This document shows positions 45,481-54,788 of a stretch of 64,000 nucleotides of DNA, one piece after another. A model generated the notes under the pieces. The model worked only from the letters and a program-made list of their open reading frames with translations. It had not been told where the DNA came from and did not search any database. Origin of the DNA: an uncultured Pseudomonadota bacterium (GTDB taxonomy: Bacteria; Bdellovibrionota_C; UBA2361; CALMIO01); the NCBI GenBank assembly GCA_937864035.1, contig CALMIO010000009.1, forward strand, positions 1 to 64,000, written 5' to 3'. How positions within the stretch are numbered: the stretch's first letter is position 1; each line of letters starts with the position of its first letter. The position numbers and the translations under genes are program-made.

Positions 45481-46650
45481 TTAATCTAAAGATGAAGTGT
45501 GAATTCCGTCATCATCATCAAGCGCTTCATATAATTCTGGAACCGAAATTGATTTTGCAAAAACCGCTGTTGCTTCCCTGCCAGAGAGAACTTGGACAAC
45601 AGGCACAAGCTCTCGCATTCTTTCTCTAATGATTGCCGACCATTCGGTGGCGCCAGCTTGCAGTCCTCGACCAGCCGCAAAAGTTCCCACGTCGCCTGAG
45701 AGATACTCTTGAGTGTTGCCAGCTCCAAAGGTGTTGACGATAACATTGCGCTGAGCTATACCTTGACCAAGACCGGCGACACCCCCTGCAAAAGCGGCTC
45801 CGCCAATTGCTTTACCTATCGGATCTATTAGAATACCGGGCATTCCTCTGACACCATCTTCGCCAACAATCCAGCCATCCACCGAGAGCACTTTGCGTTT
45901 GCCGTTTGGTAGTCGTAAATTTAAACTGGTGATTCTAAAAAGCGCTCTTGAGTCCGTTAACGAGCCTTGTGCGGCGGCAACGATTCGCGCTCCTCCTATG
46001 GGCAAAGTTGAGCTATCTGGACCATAAATATCGCTGATTGCTTGAAAGACTACCGGATAAGGTGTCCCATCAGTCGGGGCGTTAACGCCAGCCAATAACT
46101 TAACTCGCAACGAATCGCCAGCGCCAACGAAGGCTAATTTTGCCGGCGCTGGCGGCAGTGGCGGAGGCAGAGCTCCATCGTCGCCAAAAGAATCTAAACT
46201 CTCATCTGGCATAGTAGGTTTTTGTAGTTGCGCTTCCCGCAACTCCTGCGGAATTACTTGATCCTCCTCTTGAATGTATGCTTGAGAGCTACCCATCTCG
46301 TTTACTCTCTCTAAAACCTTTCTGAAGATCTCAGCGGTTCTGCTCTCAAATTCTTTAAAATTTTCTCCCTGTTCGGTAACGCTTCTTTTAATCTCGACAA
46401 CTTCCCCTTTAACATTGTCAAGATCGCTCTTAAAAGCTCCAACTAGATCTTCATAAGCTTCGCGTTGTCCGGTGCTACCAGTTCCCTCTTGTTGTTCTAG
46501 AAATTTGCTTCTTTTGACCGGCCTTTTTGTTTGTACCGGATTAATGATTGGCCAGAGTATAATCACTAATAAAATAATCGCCCCAATCATAAAGCGTCGG
46601 TCGTTTTTTATCAGCAGAGGAAGATCTTTTAATCTGAATTTATTAGCCAT
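45481..46650 (-). CDS. TraB-like (VirB10 family) envelope-spanning protein
   Basis: A 389-residue inner-membrane-anchored protein: one N-terminal helix (about 20-37, MIGAIILLVIILWPII), a predicted coiled coil (about 60-125, KSDLDNVKGEVVEIKRSV), a Pro-rich stretch and the C-terminal beta domain found in VirB10/TraB (DSLRVKLLAGVNAPTDG, AAQGSLTDSRALFRI, IVGEDGVRGMPGILID, then a long glycine/alanine antenna-like segment). This architecture, including the coiled coil and NVIVNTFG-type repeats, is F-type TraB. It lies 20 bp from the TraK-like gene. Confidence 0.8.
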   Translation of the reverse strand: MANKFRLKDLPLLIKNDRRFMIGAIILLVIILWPIINPVQTKRPVKRSKFLEQQEGTGSTGQREAYEDLVGAFKSDLDNVKGEVVEIKRSVTEQGENFKEFESRTAEIFRKVLERVNEMGSSQAYIQEEDQVIPQELREAQLQKPTMPDESLDSFGDDGALPPPLPPAPAKLAFVGAGDSLRVKLLAGVNAPTDGTPYPVVFQAISDIYGPDSSTLPIGGARIVAAAQGSLTDSRALFRITSLNLRLPNGKRKVLSVDGWIVGEDGVRGMPGILIDPIGKAIGGAAFAGGVAGLGQGIAQRNVIVNTFGAGNTQEYLSGDVGTFAAGRGLQAGATEWSAIIRERMRELVPVVQVLSGREATAVFAKSISVPELYEALDDDDGIHTSSLD

Positions 46651-46670
46651 AAATCTTATATCCTATAAAA

Positions 46671-47492
46671 CTACCTTGCCTTTGCAACTATATAAACTTT
46701 ACTACTTTCGGAACCAGCAATCTCTGATTCTAGATCTAGAGCGCGAGGGGATAGTTCCCACCTAGAAGCTGAAACAGCTCTGGTTCCATCTATTCTAAAA
46801 CTTGCGGGGTTGATCTTTTGCGGCAAGTCAAGCAAATTACGCGCGTTAATTATATAGCCCCAAAGATTTGGACCAACATAAATTTTTTCTATAGTTGCTA
46901 TCATTGTGCCATCATTGATCACGGTTTCTCCCTTATATTCTTCGCTAACTTGATAGCCGGGTATTGATTGTTTGCCGAATTCGCCCACTAAAATAAGCTC
47001 TCGCATTAAGCCGCTAATAACACTTGCTGGAGCAAAACCATAAGCTTTTCTGTTGTATTCCGGCTCTTCGGTTGGATCTCGAAGAAGTTCCCTAGCGTCT
47101 CCGATTCTAACTATTGCGTCTCGAGGATTTTCTCCGCTAGCGCGTCTAACTCTAATTGAATAAGAACGCCCATCTTCAAGTCTAACAATAATAGCTTCTC
47201 CATCTTCGCGGAGATTGTCCCCTGAAAAAACCATCAGATCCGATCCTTTCTTTTCAAGAGATAAAGATGAGTTTTTTCTCTTAAAACCGCCAGCGACTTT
47301 AGCAGGAAACCTAATCTGTGATGGTTCATTTGGATTTACAAAGACTGATAGTTCTTTATTGTCATATTCAACATCGCGAGCAGCTAGTGGAGAGCTTGCT
47401 ATAAGCGAGACAAACAAACATAAAACAATCAAACTTACGGGAGAGATAAGAGATATTTTATTCATTTTATTTTTCACTAAACTTGAAGACAT
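46671..47492 (-). CDS. TraK-like (VirB9 family) secreted T4SS protein
   Basis: A 273-residue exported protein (signal peptide ending near SSPLAARD) with the beta-rich architecture of F-type TraK/VirB9: an N-terminal strand with VFVNPNEPSQIRFPAKVAGG and a regulatory middle AIVRLEDGRSYSIRV, then a C-terminal part NLWGYIINARNLLDLPQKINPASF. It has a plausible SD (GGAG) about 9 bp before the ATG. It is preceded by the TraE-like gene with a 5-bp gap, so tight coupling is likely. Confidence 0.75.
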   Translation of the reverse strand: MSSSLVKNKMNKISLISPVSLIVLCLFVSLIASSPLAARDVEYDNKELSVFVNPNEPSQIRFPAKVAGGFKRKNSSLSLEKKGSDLMVFSGDNLREDGEAIIVRLEDGRSYSIRVRRASGENPRDAIVRIGDARELLRDPTEEPEYNRKAYGFAPASVISGLMRELILVGEFGKQSIPGYQVSEEYKGETVINDGTMIATIEKIYVGPNLWGYIINARNLLDLPQKINPASFRIDGTRAVSASRWELSPRALDLESEIAGSESSKVYIVAKAR

Positions 47493-47497
47493 AATTT

Positions 47498-48178
47498 TTA
47501 TCTCCGCTCATCTAAATTCTCATGAACAACGTTTTTGATGACTATGCCGTATGGATTAAAATCATTTCGTGGAATAGTCGTCATATAAATATCAAATTTG
47601 CTATTGGTTAAAGGTAATTCTCTCCCCGCCACGATCTTTAACCGTTCCCCAAAAAGCGAGACTTTAACCTCACTGCCATCGCGGTTAACCGTGGTTTTGA
47701 TCGGATCTATAAAAAATAGTTGAGTTCGTTTAGTGCTTTCAATTGTTTTTAGATCGTCTCTTAACATTTCGAGATCAAAACGGCTGAGCATCGGCTCTAC
47801 TACCATTTCACGGGCTTTTTCAAATTGCCGGCGAGCTACTGCTGGTTGGTAAGAAGCTATTAGATTTATGTAATTAGTAGCCGCCTCAATAAATTCTGTG
47901 TCTGAAATTTGTTGAGCAGTGTAAAGCCCGGGCAAGGGCTTAGCCGGAACGTTTAAAATAATCTTACGATTTGAATAAAGCAATAATGAGAACGCGATCA
48001 TTAAGAGGGTGGTTGGTATTTGCAGTAGAGCTAACGCTCTCCAAAGTAGGGCCTGTTCGCGATAACCCTCCCAGAGTTTAATTGTTTCAGAGCTACTGGC
48101 TGGAGGATTAACTTTGCTTTGAGAAATTATCTCCTCTATCTTATTAGTTATTTGATCGGATTTGTTAATCTGCATCAT
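47498..48178 (-). CDS. TraE-like (VirB8 family) inner-membrane protein
   Basis: A 226-residue protein with one N-terminal membrane helix (LLWRALALLQIPTTLLMIAFSLLLY) and a periplasmic alpha/beta domain. The NYINLIASYQP segment, FDLEMLRDDLKTIESTKRTQLFFIDP and VSLFGERLKIVAGREL match the layout of F-type TraE. VirB8-type proteins couple the inner-membrane ATPases to the outer core. The start is ATG-ATG. The TraL-like gene ends 6 bp upstream. Confidence 0.75.
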   Translation of the reverse strand: MMQINKSDQITNKIEEIISQSKVNPPASSSETIKLWEGYREQALLWRALALLQIPTTLLMIAFSLLLYSNRKIILNVPAKPLPGLYTAQQISDTEFIEAATNYINLIASYQPAVARRQFEKAREMVVEPMLSRFDLEMLRDDLKTIESTKRTQLFFIDPIKTTVNRDGSEVKVSLFGERLKIVAGRELPLTNSKFDIYMTTIPRNDFNPYGIVIKNVVHENLDERR

Positions 48179-48184
48179 CTTATC

Positions 48185-48607
48185 TTACGCTCCATATTTA
48201 TAGTTACCATCATCATTTTCTAAATCTTGACTTTTAAGGGGAAAAATCTCTGATAGTTTAACCTTATAAAAGAGAGAATTTTCATTTACTTCCCGAACTG
48301 GAGCTCCGCTCCAAATTGGTTGTAGGGCAGCAGGCTTTGGTATGCCGGGCGGGGCAAAACCCATGGCAACCATGCAAAGATTCCGCACTCCGCGCTCTTC
48401 GTCAGGAAATTGCCTTCGTAGCGCCGCTAGTCCAAGAGTAGTGCCGATCATAACCATAATCAATAAAGGCATAGCTCGACCCATATTGCTAGTAAAGATT
48501 TCACCAAAAAGTAGCATCATCACTAACCCCGCCAGCCACTCGAAAGCTTTGGCGCCCGCGAAGTTCCAATCTTCATTTAGGCCCGGGATCTCCTCACCGT
48601 TGTCCAT
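48185..48607 (-). CDS. TraL-like (VirB3-type) small inner-membrane protein
   Basis: A 140-residue protein with two close hydrophobic helices (LAGLVMMLLFGEIF and MPLLIMVMIGTTLGLAAL) separated by a short loop, followed by a soluble tail. Size and position, first before the TraE-like gene, suit TraL, although typical TraL is shorter (about 90-100 aa). The name rests on topology and synteny. Confidence 0.6.
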   Translation of the reverse strand: MDNGEEIPGLNEDWNFAGAKAFEWLAGLVMMLLFGEIFTSNMGRAMPLLIMVMIGTTLGLAALRRQFPDEERGVRNLCMVAMGFAPPGIPKPAALQPIWSGAPVREVNENSLFYKVKLSEIFPLKSQDLENDDGNYKYGA

Positions 48608-48688
48608 AATAAGTTAAATCTCGAAAAATATCTAAAAACTCTTATAAAAAAAGTTATAGTAAATCAATAAATGAATCCTAACAGATCG

Positions 48689-49210
48689 TTACTTTGCTCC
48701 ACTAATCAATCGCGGATCAGCTTTAAATTTTACTCCATCTTCAGCGATAATTGGTTGAGGATCAAGGATTCTCTCAAGTTCACTAGCGCGTTCCACTATT
48801 GATGCTCGCCATCTTTCGGTATCAAGTAGCATACTTGGATCGGCAATTTTTAAGCCAGCATCAAACTCTCTTAGAGCGGCTATAAGCAGAGATCTGGTTC
48901 TAGCAAAATATCCAATTGCGGCCGCCAACTTTGCTCCTTTGGCTCTTTGGATAGTGAGAGATGGTTGGTCATTAACCTCGTTTGAATTGGTTTCTACAGA
49001 TTGTTTGGTTTCCGAGGTTGTCGCTCGCGCCTCTTCAAATTCAGATAGCTCTTGCGCTTTTGATCTTTCTGCTTGTTCAAAAGCGGGCAGAGGAGTTATT
49101 TTCTCATCTAATGGTGGCGATAAGTCTTCTTGATTAGCCTGATGATCTTGCGCATTTATAGGGGAACTAATTAGTGCAAGTAGAGTTAGTGTATAAAAAA
49201 TATTTTTCAT
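48689..49210 (-). CDS. Exported protein at head of the T4SS operon
   Basis: A 173-residue protein with a signal peptide (MKNIFYTLTLLALISSPINAQ) and a helical, charged body containing KAAAIGYFARTRSLLIAALREFD. It is in the place occupied by the pilin gene traA in F but has no second hydrophobic segment, so it is not a pilin. No family recognised. The gap to the TraL-like gene is 81 bp. Confidence 0.7.
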   Translation of the reverse strand: MKNIFYTLTLLALISSPINAQDHQANQEDLSPPLDEKITPLPAFEQAERSKAQELSEFEEARATTSETKQSVETNSNEVNDQPSLTIQRAKGAKLAAAIGYFARTRSLLIAALREFDAGLKIADPSMLLDTERWRASIVERASELERILDPQPIIAEDGVKFKADPRLISGAK

Positions 49211-49439
49211 AATCTTTAGTAGTTTATCTTACAAGAAAGCACTATATAGTAACATATATTGTTGCTCTTTATCTTATCTGACAGATAGTAAGATCTGCTT
49301 CATTTGAATATGTTTAGATTTAATATCGCCGCCATTGAAATTTCTCTTATCGCAGTGCGATATATTTGCTTGTGATTGCGCCCAGACTGCTTGCCGCGAT
49401 AAACTATCTTGATAGTTTGCTTAATGACAGTTGGTTAGA

Positions 49440-50669
49440 ATGAAAGTTGAAGTTTTAGATAATGGATTAGTTATTATTATAGATCCAATCAAAGAGTTTG
49501 AATCAGTTGCCTGTTCATTGATTATTACTGGAGGTATGGTGGCTGATCTGCCTGATACTGTTGGCGCTAGTTTGATTTTAACCGAACTGCTAAATCGCGG
49601 GGCAGGAGATCTTTCTCATATTGATTATGCTGAGTTTGTTGATTCATTAGGCGCAAGGCTTTGGCAAGAGTGTTTTTATGATCGCTTTACTCTTTCTGCA
49701 ATCTGCTATCATCGAAGACTTACAGATGTTTTAAAACTACTTAGCTTGAAGGTTCGAGTGCCGCGTTTGCCAGAATCAGAATTATCCTCGATTAAGAATA
49801 GTTTATTGCAACAAATTGAGGCGGTTAAAGATTCTCCTTCGGATTTAGCTCTCGAGAGATTAAACGCTCTTTATTTTAATCCTCCCTATAATCGTTCTTT
49901 ACTTGGCGACTCAAGCGGTCTTCATCAAGCTACTTACGAAAATATTACTGACATTTGGAGTCGGTGTTTTAAGCCTAATGGCAGTATTCTTTCTTTAGCT
50001 GGCAAGATAGCGATAGATGACGCTTTACAATTATCTAAAGAGCTTTTTGGCGATTGGCAGGGAGAGGCTGAAGCTTTGCCGGAGATTGTTACAGCAACAC
50101 GTTGGAGTTATAAGCATATTGATTATAACTCTGAGCAAACGCAGGTTGCTATCATATTGCCGGGATACAACTTAGAGCACCCTCTTTATTTTGCCGCCTT
50201 GGTTTATACTAAAATCATGTCAAATGGCTTAGTCGGTCGTTTATTTATTGAAGTCAGGGAAAAGAGAGGATTGGCTTATTCGGTTTATTTATCAGATAAC
50301 ATTGTTCACAATTATGGGTATTTTCTTCTGTACGCTGGAACAACTGCTGACCGAGCGACTGAAACTTTGGATGTTATTAAAGAAACAATAACTACTGCCA
50401 CCTTGGGCAATATAACCGCCAATGAAATTTTAAGGGCGAAAAATGGATTAAAAACAAGCCTTACTTTAGCCTCGCAGTCGGCTCAAAGTAGAGCTGTTGC
50501 TAACGCTAAACATTGGTTTAAGCTTGGAAAGCTCTTAACTTTAGCTGAAATGCTTCAAAAAGTTAACGATGTGACATTAGATCAAATTCAACAAGTTGCT
50601 GAGGCAGTAGATTTTAAAAGTGGCAGTGTTTTGACTTTAGGCGGGCGAGCGCTAAATCTTGATTCATAA
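49440..50669 (+). CDS. M16-family peptidase-like protein, zinc motif absent
   Basis: An insulinase/processing-protease fold protein of about 410 residues. The zinc site HxxEH is replaced by GASLILTELLNRGAGDL (the usual HFLEHM position holds LILTE), so it is inactive, as known for the second subunit of heterodimeric bacterial M16 pairs. Other family features are retained: EVREKRGLAYSVYLSDN and the SAIKNSLLQQIEAVKDSP-type helix. The ATG at 49440 is preferred over TTG 49431. It is followed after 30 bp by the active partner. Confidence 0.88.
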   Translation: MKVEVLDNGLVIIIDPIKEFESVACSLIITGGMVADLPDTVGASLILTELLNRGAGDLSHIDYAEFVDSLGARLWQECFYDRFTLSAICYHRRLTDVLKLLSLKVRVPRLPESELSSIKNSLLQQIEAVKDSPSDLALERLNALYFNPPYNRSLLGDSSGLHQATYENITDIWSRCFKPNGSILSLAGKIAIDDALQLSKELFGDWQGEAEALPEIVTATRWSYKHIDYNSEQTQVAIILPGYNLEHPLYFAALVYTKIMSNGLVGRLFIEVREKRGLAYSVYLSDNIVHNYGYFLLYAGTTADRATETLDVIKETITTATLGNITANEILRAKNGLKTSLTLASQSAQSRAVANAKHWFKLGKLLTLAEMLQKVNDVTLDQIQQVAEAVDFKSGSVLTLGGRALNLDS

Positions 50670-50699
50670 ATGACTAATGTTTAATAACGACTTTTATTT

Positions 50700-51920
50700 A
50701 TGGCTGAATCGTTGATTTTAAATAATGGATTAAGAGTGGTTTTAGACTACTGTCCAGAATTGCTTGGAGTTACTTTAGCTTTTATTGTTGCTAACGGTTC
50801 TCGTGATGAAAAGCAAAATGAGAGCGGAGTTTCCCACTTTTTAGAACATATATTTTTTAAGAGCAATCAATTTTGTGATGGTGAAAAATTGATGATGTCG
50901 TTTGCCGATCTGGGGGCTAAAGTTAATGCCTTCACCTCGGATGATTCAACTTGTTACCATATAACGGTTTTGCCTGAAAATCTCACTAGCGGCTTAAAGT
51001 TGCTTGTTCAAATGTTTTCTCCAAAGTTTTTGGCTGATGAATTTGAAACCGAAAAAAGGGTAATTCTTGAAGAGATTGCCCGCCATAATGATCAGCCAAG
51101 TTCGGTTTTCTTTGAAGATGCTTTAACTAGTTTTTTTTCTCCCCATCCAGCTGGCAACTCTGTTTTAGGGACAACCGAAACAGTTGCCGCTATGACACCA
51201 AAAATGATGCGCGACTACTTTAAGCGTCGCTATTGTGCTAAAAATATAATCTTTGTGGTCGCCGGGCAATTTAACAGGGATGATGTTGTTTGTCAGTTAA
51301 GTAATTTTCAGATAGGTTTTGATAATGGAGCCTCTTTTGTTGAAAGGAAGAAATTGAGTTTTGCCGGCAAAGTCGAGTCGAAGATTATGACGCGAGCCGC
51401 CATTAATCAGGCGCATATTTTGTTAATTTCTGATGCGCCAAATGCTACGAGTCCGTCTCGATATTCGCTGGCTCTGCTTGGCGTTATTCTTGGAGATGCT
51501 ATTGGTTCGCGAGGGTATTGGCAACTGCTTGTACCGGCGATAGCCGAGGGTTTTTCGGCCGGTTTCGATGCGAAAGAAGATTGTGGCATGTTTTATCTTT
51601 ACGCAACAACTTCTCCAGCAAATCGCCAGCAGACTTTAAAGATAATGAGGGAGATTATCGATAAGGCGGATGATTTAAAACAAGAAGAATTAGAGCGCGC
51701 GCGGGCTAAGGTCATAACAGGGTTAATTTTAGGGCAGGAAAGCTCTTATGGCAGGTGTTTGCGAGCTGGCTATGAGTGGTTTTATCGGGGCAGACTTGTG
51801 AGTTTGCAAGATGAAATCACCGCTTACGAAAGGCTGACTTTAGTTGATATTAAAAACGCGATTAGTCAAAGTGGTTGGGATCGGTGGTCGGAGTATCAGC
51901 TTGTACCAAAGACCGATTAA
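50700..51920 (+). CDS. M16-family zinc peptidase, active partner
   Basis: A 406-residue M16 peptidase with an intact zinc motif, His46-Phe-Leu-Glu49-His50 (SHFLEHIFF), and the downstream third ligand in the EKRVILEEIARHND segment (Glu about 123). No signal peptide, so it is probably cytoplasmic unless exported by other means. Together with the preceding inactive subunit it should form the closed clamp for degrading peptides of limited length. Confidence 0.92.
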   Translation: MAESLILNNGLRVVLDYCPELLGVTLAFIVANGSRDEKQNESGVSHFLEHIFFKSNQFCDGEKLMMSFADLGAKVNAFTSDDSTCYHITVLPENLTSGLKLLVQMFSPKFLADEFETEKRVILEEIARHNDQPSSVFFEDALTSFFSPHPAGNSVLGTTETVAAMTPKMMRDYFKRRYCAKNIIFVVAGQFNRDDVVCQLSNFQIGFDNGASFVERKKLSFAGKVESKIMTRAAINQAHILLISDAPNATSPSRYSLALLGVILGDAIGSRGYWQLLVPAIAEGFSAGFDAKEDCGMFYLYATTSPANRQQTLKIMREIIDKADDLKQEELERARAKVITGLILGQESSYGRCLRAGYEWFYRGRLVSLQDEITAYERLTLVDIKNAISQSGWDRWSEYQLVPKTD

Positions 51921-51975
51921 GCTTCTTTTGCTAAAATAGTTGTGGCTTTAAATCTCACCCAAAATTTAAGCGCTC

Positions 51976-52383
51976 TCAGATGCCAAGTTGCCTATTCTTG
52001 TCTTCGATTTGTTTTGCTGCGCTATTTTTCCCTCCATGACATGCTAAAGTTACCAAGAGAGCAGAAGTTGGCTGATCGTCTGGTAGTATTTCTGGGAAGG
52101 CAGTTTCTAAAATGTCCGCTATTGTACGTTTGACCCAAGTCGCTAGAGTAATTTTGCCCTGATTAAGATCGATCCCTTTAACATGAATTGTTTTTTCAAT
52201 TTTTAAAGGAGCGCCGCTTAGATAAGCGCATGAAGTGGCGAGTTGAAAGCCGAGATCGTTTAAGGTTTCGCGTTTCGATGAGTTTACTCCATAAAAATAA
52301 ACTACGGCTAGCAAGACAAGATAAGCTAGTTTTTTTAAACCAGATATATCTTCTTTTCTGTAAATTATGGTTTTTTGACGCAT
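51976..52383 (-). CDS. Hypothetical membrane-anchored protein
   Basis: A 135-residue protein with one hydrophobic segment near residues 18-33 (LAYLVLLAVVYFYGV) and a soluble C-terminal part with no recognisable motif. The downstream (C-terminal) end is 55 bp from the active M16 peptidase gene, in convergent orientation. Codon use and length favour a real gene. Confidence 0.6.
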   Translation of the reverse strand: MRQKTIIYRKEDISGLKKLAYLVLLAVVYFYGVNSSKRETLNDLGFQLATSCAYLSGAPLKIEKTIHVKGIDLNQGKITLATWVKRTIADILETAFPEILPDDQPTSALLVTLACHGGKNSAAKQIEDKNRQLGI

Positions 52384-52682
52384 ATTATTCCCCTTCCTTC
52401 TATTATTAAGTTTCTAGAATAAATTATAAGATTTAATCTCCAAATCCCAAAACCCCTTTTTATTTGGGAGATTATTGAAAAAGTGTAGTTATCTTATACA
52501 CTGCTTTCGAGCTGTATTCGAATTAGCTTAATAGAGCTGGCTTTAAAAAAAATTATCCTTAGCTTAAAATGGGTTTCTATCTGAGCTATTTGCATAGTTT
52601 GCGCTAGCGGAATCTCGTAGGTAGAGTTTGGAGCTAAATTCACATTAAGATAAAAGATGCGAAAGCCGATCTTAAAAATCGT

Positions 52683-53168
52683 ATGGGTTTTGATGGGCAA
52701 ATAGGATTAATCGCGCTTGTGGTTTTCGCCGCATTCGCGATTTTTTCTCCGGTTGGTTTTTTTACTACTTTAAAGTTGTTGGTAGCTGGTGGTGGCGTTT
52801 TATTGCTCGGAAACTATACTGAAATTTTTCAACAAACAATCTTTTCTGCTGATTCTATTTTAAATAAGGTATGTTTATATCTTGCTCTGCTAGCGGCTCT
52901 CTGTCTCGTTATGTTTTCAAGTTTTAAGCTCCTGCTAAGTTCGGGCGCTTTAGCTCTCAGTTTGTTGATAGCCTTGTTTCTTTATAACGGAGTTCAAAGC
53001 GAAGATTTTAAATCAAGCCCTTTAGCTCTTAGCTTTAATCAATTAGATGGTCATTTTGCAGAGAAAAAAAACTTAAGGGCAACAAGCGATAATTTATTCC
53101 TGACAGTTCGCAAGCGGGTGATGCAATTATGGTTGGCTATTGAGACATCTCTTTCTGAGCCAGTATAA
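52683..53168 (+). CDS. Hypothetical membrane protein
   Basis: A 161-residue protein with four or so hydrophobic segments in the first 100 residues (LIALVVFAAFAIF, FFTTLKLLVAGGGVLLL, LYLALLAALCLVMF, ALALSLLIALFLY) followed by a soluble tail. No family recognised. It overlaps the convergent gene by 32 bp at their 3' ends, so at most one start could be slightly shorter. Confidence 0.6.
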   Translation: MGFDGQIGLIALVVFAAFAIFSPVGFFTTLKLLVAGGGVLLLGNYTEIFQQTIFSADSILNKVCLYLALLAALCLVMFSSFKLLLSSGALALSLLIALFLYNGVQSEDFKSSPLALSFNQLDGHFAEKKNLRATSDNLFLTVRKRVMQLWLAIETSLSEPV

Positions 53169-53478
53169 AGTAGACGATAGTCACGGTTCCCGCCAGCAGA
53201 AACATCAATCCCCCTCCAAGTGTTATAGTCGAATAGAGATCTTTGCGCGAACGTAGTTTTTTTAGGTTTTCTAATTCGGCTGAATAGTTAATGATAAACG
53301 GTGGTGGTTTTTGTGAAGCTTGTTCTGCTAGTGAATTTTCGATTTCAAGTAGCGCCGCCGCTGTTGCTTTGTTTTTAATTGATCCATAGATAAAGTTTGC
53401 TCCCCCAAGTAGATATAAACCTATGGCAAGCAGGTAGATGGTTTTTAGTTTAGAAGTCATCTTTTTACAGGTTGGCAA
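53137..53478 (-). CDS. Hypothetical membrane protein
   Basis: A 113-residue protein with two membrane segments (YLLAIGLYLLGGANFIYG and LGGGLMFLLAGTVTIVYFILA) enclosing a charged loop, AAALLEIENSLAEQASQKPPPFIINYSAELENLKKL. No family recognised. It overlaps the convergent gene (52683-53168) by 32 bp. Both frames have ordinary composition. Confidence 0.6.
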   Translation of the reverse strand: MPTCKKMTSKLKTIYLLAIGLYLLGGANFIYGSIKNKATAAALLEIENSLAEQASQKPPPFIINYSAELENLKKLRSRKDLYSTITLGGGLMFLLAGTVTIVYFILAQKEMSQ

Positions 53479-53542
53479 TTGTAGCTCTAGGTGATTTTAA
53501 TTATAATATAGTTTCTGTTTATATTATTATTTAATAAGAGTG

Positions 53543-53923
53543 ATGAGAAAAACACAAGGTAATTTAGGTTTAGGATCTTTAGCGACCTTCATTTTATTCG
53601 TTGTTGTTGGCTCTTGCGTTTATTTAGGTTATAAGATTATCCCAATATTTTATAACTACTACGAGCTTCAAAATCAAATGGATCAAATGGTGCGCACAGC
53701 TGATGTTTTATCGAATAATGAAATTCTAACTCGCATAAAAAAAATAGTTCAGGAATACAATATTCCGGTTAAGGAGGAGAATATTACCGTAGATCGCAGT
53801 CATGATAGAATTATTCTGAAAGCCGCATGGAGTGACGATTTAGCGATCTCTTGGAAAGATAAGGAATATTTGTTGCAGACATTTTATTTTGAGGCGATCT
53901 CTGAAGGTGTTTTGACTCGGTAA
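53543..53923 (+). CDS. DUF4845-like single-pass membrane protein
   Basis: A 126-residue protein with one N-terminal membrane helix (LGLGSLATFILFVVVGSCVYLGYKI) and a short exposed domain (IIPIFYNYYELQNQMDQMVRTADVLSNNEI...). The pattern of small, Gly-rich helix then PxYxxYxxxxxxM recalls DUF4845 proteins, for which no function is established. It lies 37 bp before pyrR. Confidence 0.6.
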   Translation: MRKTQGNLGLGSLATFILFVVVGSCVYLGYKIIPIFYNYYELQNQMDQMVRTADVLSNNEILTRIKKIVQEYNIPVKEENITVDRSHDRIILKAAWSDDLAISWKDKEYLLQTFYFEAISEGVLTR

Positions 53924-53960
53924 GCTCTGATAGTTTGCTAGCTTCTAAAGATTTATTAGG

Positions 53961-54515
53961 ATGAAAAAAGAGAATCAAACGGGGAATAATTGGCAACAAA
54001 TAATGGATGGCGTGGCAATAGAATTATGTCTTTCGCGGATGACTTATGAGATTCTTGAGCGTTCTTCTGATGTTTCAAATTTAGCAATAGTTGGTATTAG
54101 AACCGGTGGCGAGTTTTTAGGGCGAGTGATTAGGCGCAAAATTAAAGAGCTGGAGGGGATAGAGCCTCCTTTTGGTGTTCTTGATATAACTCTTTATAGA
54201 GACGATATTGCGGCCGATCAGTTAATGCCGACTCTCAAGGGCAGTAGCTTGCCATTTAAGGTTTCTGGTTCGCGAATTCTTTTAGTTGATGATGTTCTTT
54301 ATACTGGCAGAACAGCGCGCGCCGCGCTGGATGCTGTTGTTGATTTTGGCAGGCCGCAGCGGGTGGAACTGGCAGTTTTGATTGATCGTGGCAATCGGGA
54401 GTTGCCGATTCGCGCCGATTATTTAGGAAAGCATCTTGCGACCACTACCGAACAAAGGGTTCAGGTTAGATTTAAAAAAAATAGTTTACCAGAGGGTGTT
54501 TATCTTGATGTCTAA
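53961..54515 (+). CDS. pyrR: Bifunctional PyrR (pyrimidine regulator / uracil phosphoribosyltransferase)
   Basis: A 184-residue PRTase-fold protein. The PRPP-binding motif VDDVLYTGRTAR is at about residue 112, SRMTYEILER is in the N-terminal region, LAIVGIRTGGEFLGRVI is the first loop and DRGNRELPIRADYLGK the C-terminal one. PyrR proteins either sense UMP and bind attenuator RNA of pyr operons or act as weak uracil phosphoribosyltransferases. It precedes carAB by about 270 bp, which supports the pyrimidine role. A clear PyrR-binding loop was not found in that gap. Confidence 0.93.
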   Translation: MKKENQTGNNWQQIMDGVAIELCLSRMTYEILERSSDVSNLAIVGIRTGGEFLGRVIRRKIKELEGIEPPFGVLDITLYRDDIAADQLMPTLKGSSLPFKVSGSRILLVDDVLYTGRTARAALDAVVDFGRPQRVELAVLIDRGNRELPIRADYLGKHLATTTEQRVQVRFKKNSLPEGVYLDV

Positions 54516-54706
54516 GATATTAAATAGTTTGTCTATAAAATATCGAACTGTATATTGTTTGGAAAAACTGTTAACCCTTCAAAGTTTTATAGGAAGGTTC
54601 TTAGTATAGGTCTTAGTATTCTATATTTATTTAGAATTGGGGGTTATTCCTTAAAATTTTCAGATCATAAGCTTGTTTCATACTGCTTGCCATATTAAAT
54701 AAGGGA

Positions 54707-54736
54707 TTTACATTAACCTCTTTGGATTGTTATAAT
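54707..54736 (+). promoter_or_regulatory. Sigma-70 promoter of carAB
   Basis: TTTACA (54707-54712) and TATAAT (54731-54736) separated by 18 bp, about 50 bp before carA. Behind it, the short palindrome TCATCTTTTAAAGATGA lies next to the likely ribosome site AAAGGTG. Confidence 0.6.
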
Positions 54737-54788
54737 TCCTGCCCGAGGTGACAGCTATAAATCATCTTTTAAAGATGAAAGGTGCTCA

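Noticed and set aside
48689-49210. Head gene of the secretion operon as a TraA pilin
   Set aside because: It has a signal peptide but no further hydrophobic segments and is too charged for a pilin.
54516-54788. PyrR attenuator before carA
   Set aside because: A promoter and a short palindrome are visible but no convincing PyrR binding loop or antiterminator/terminator pair, so control by attenuation is not claimed.
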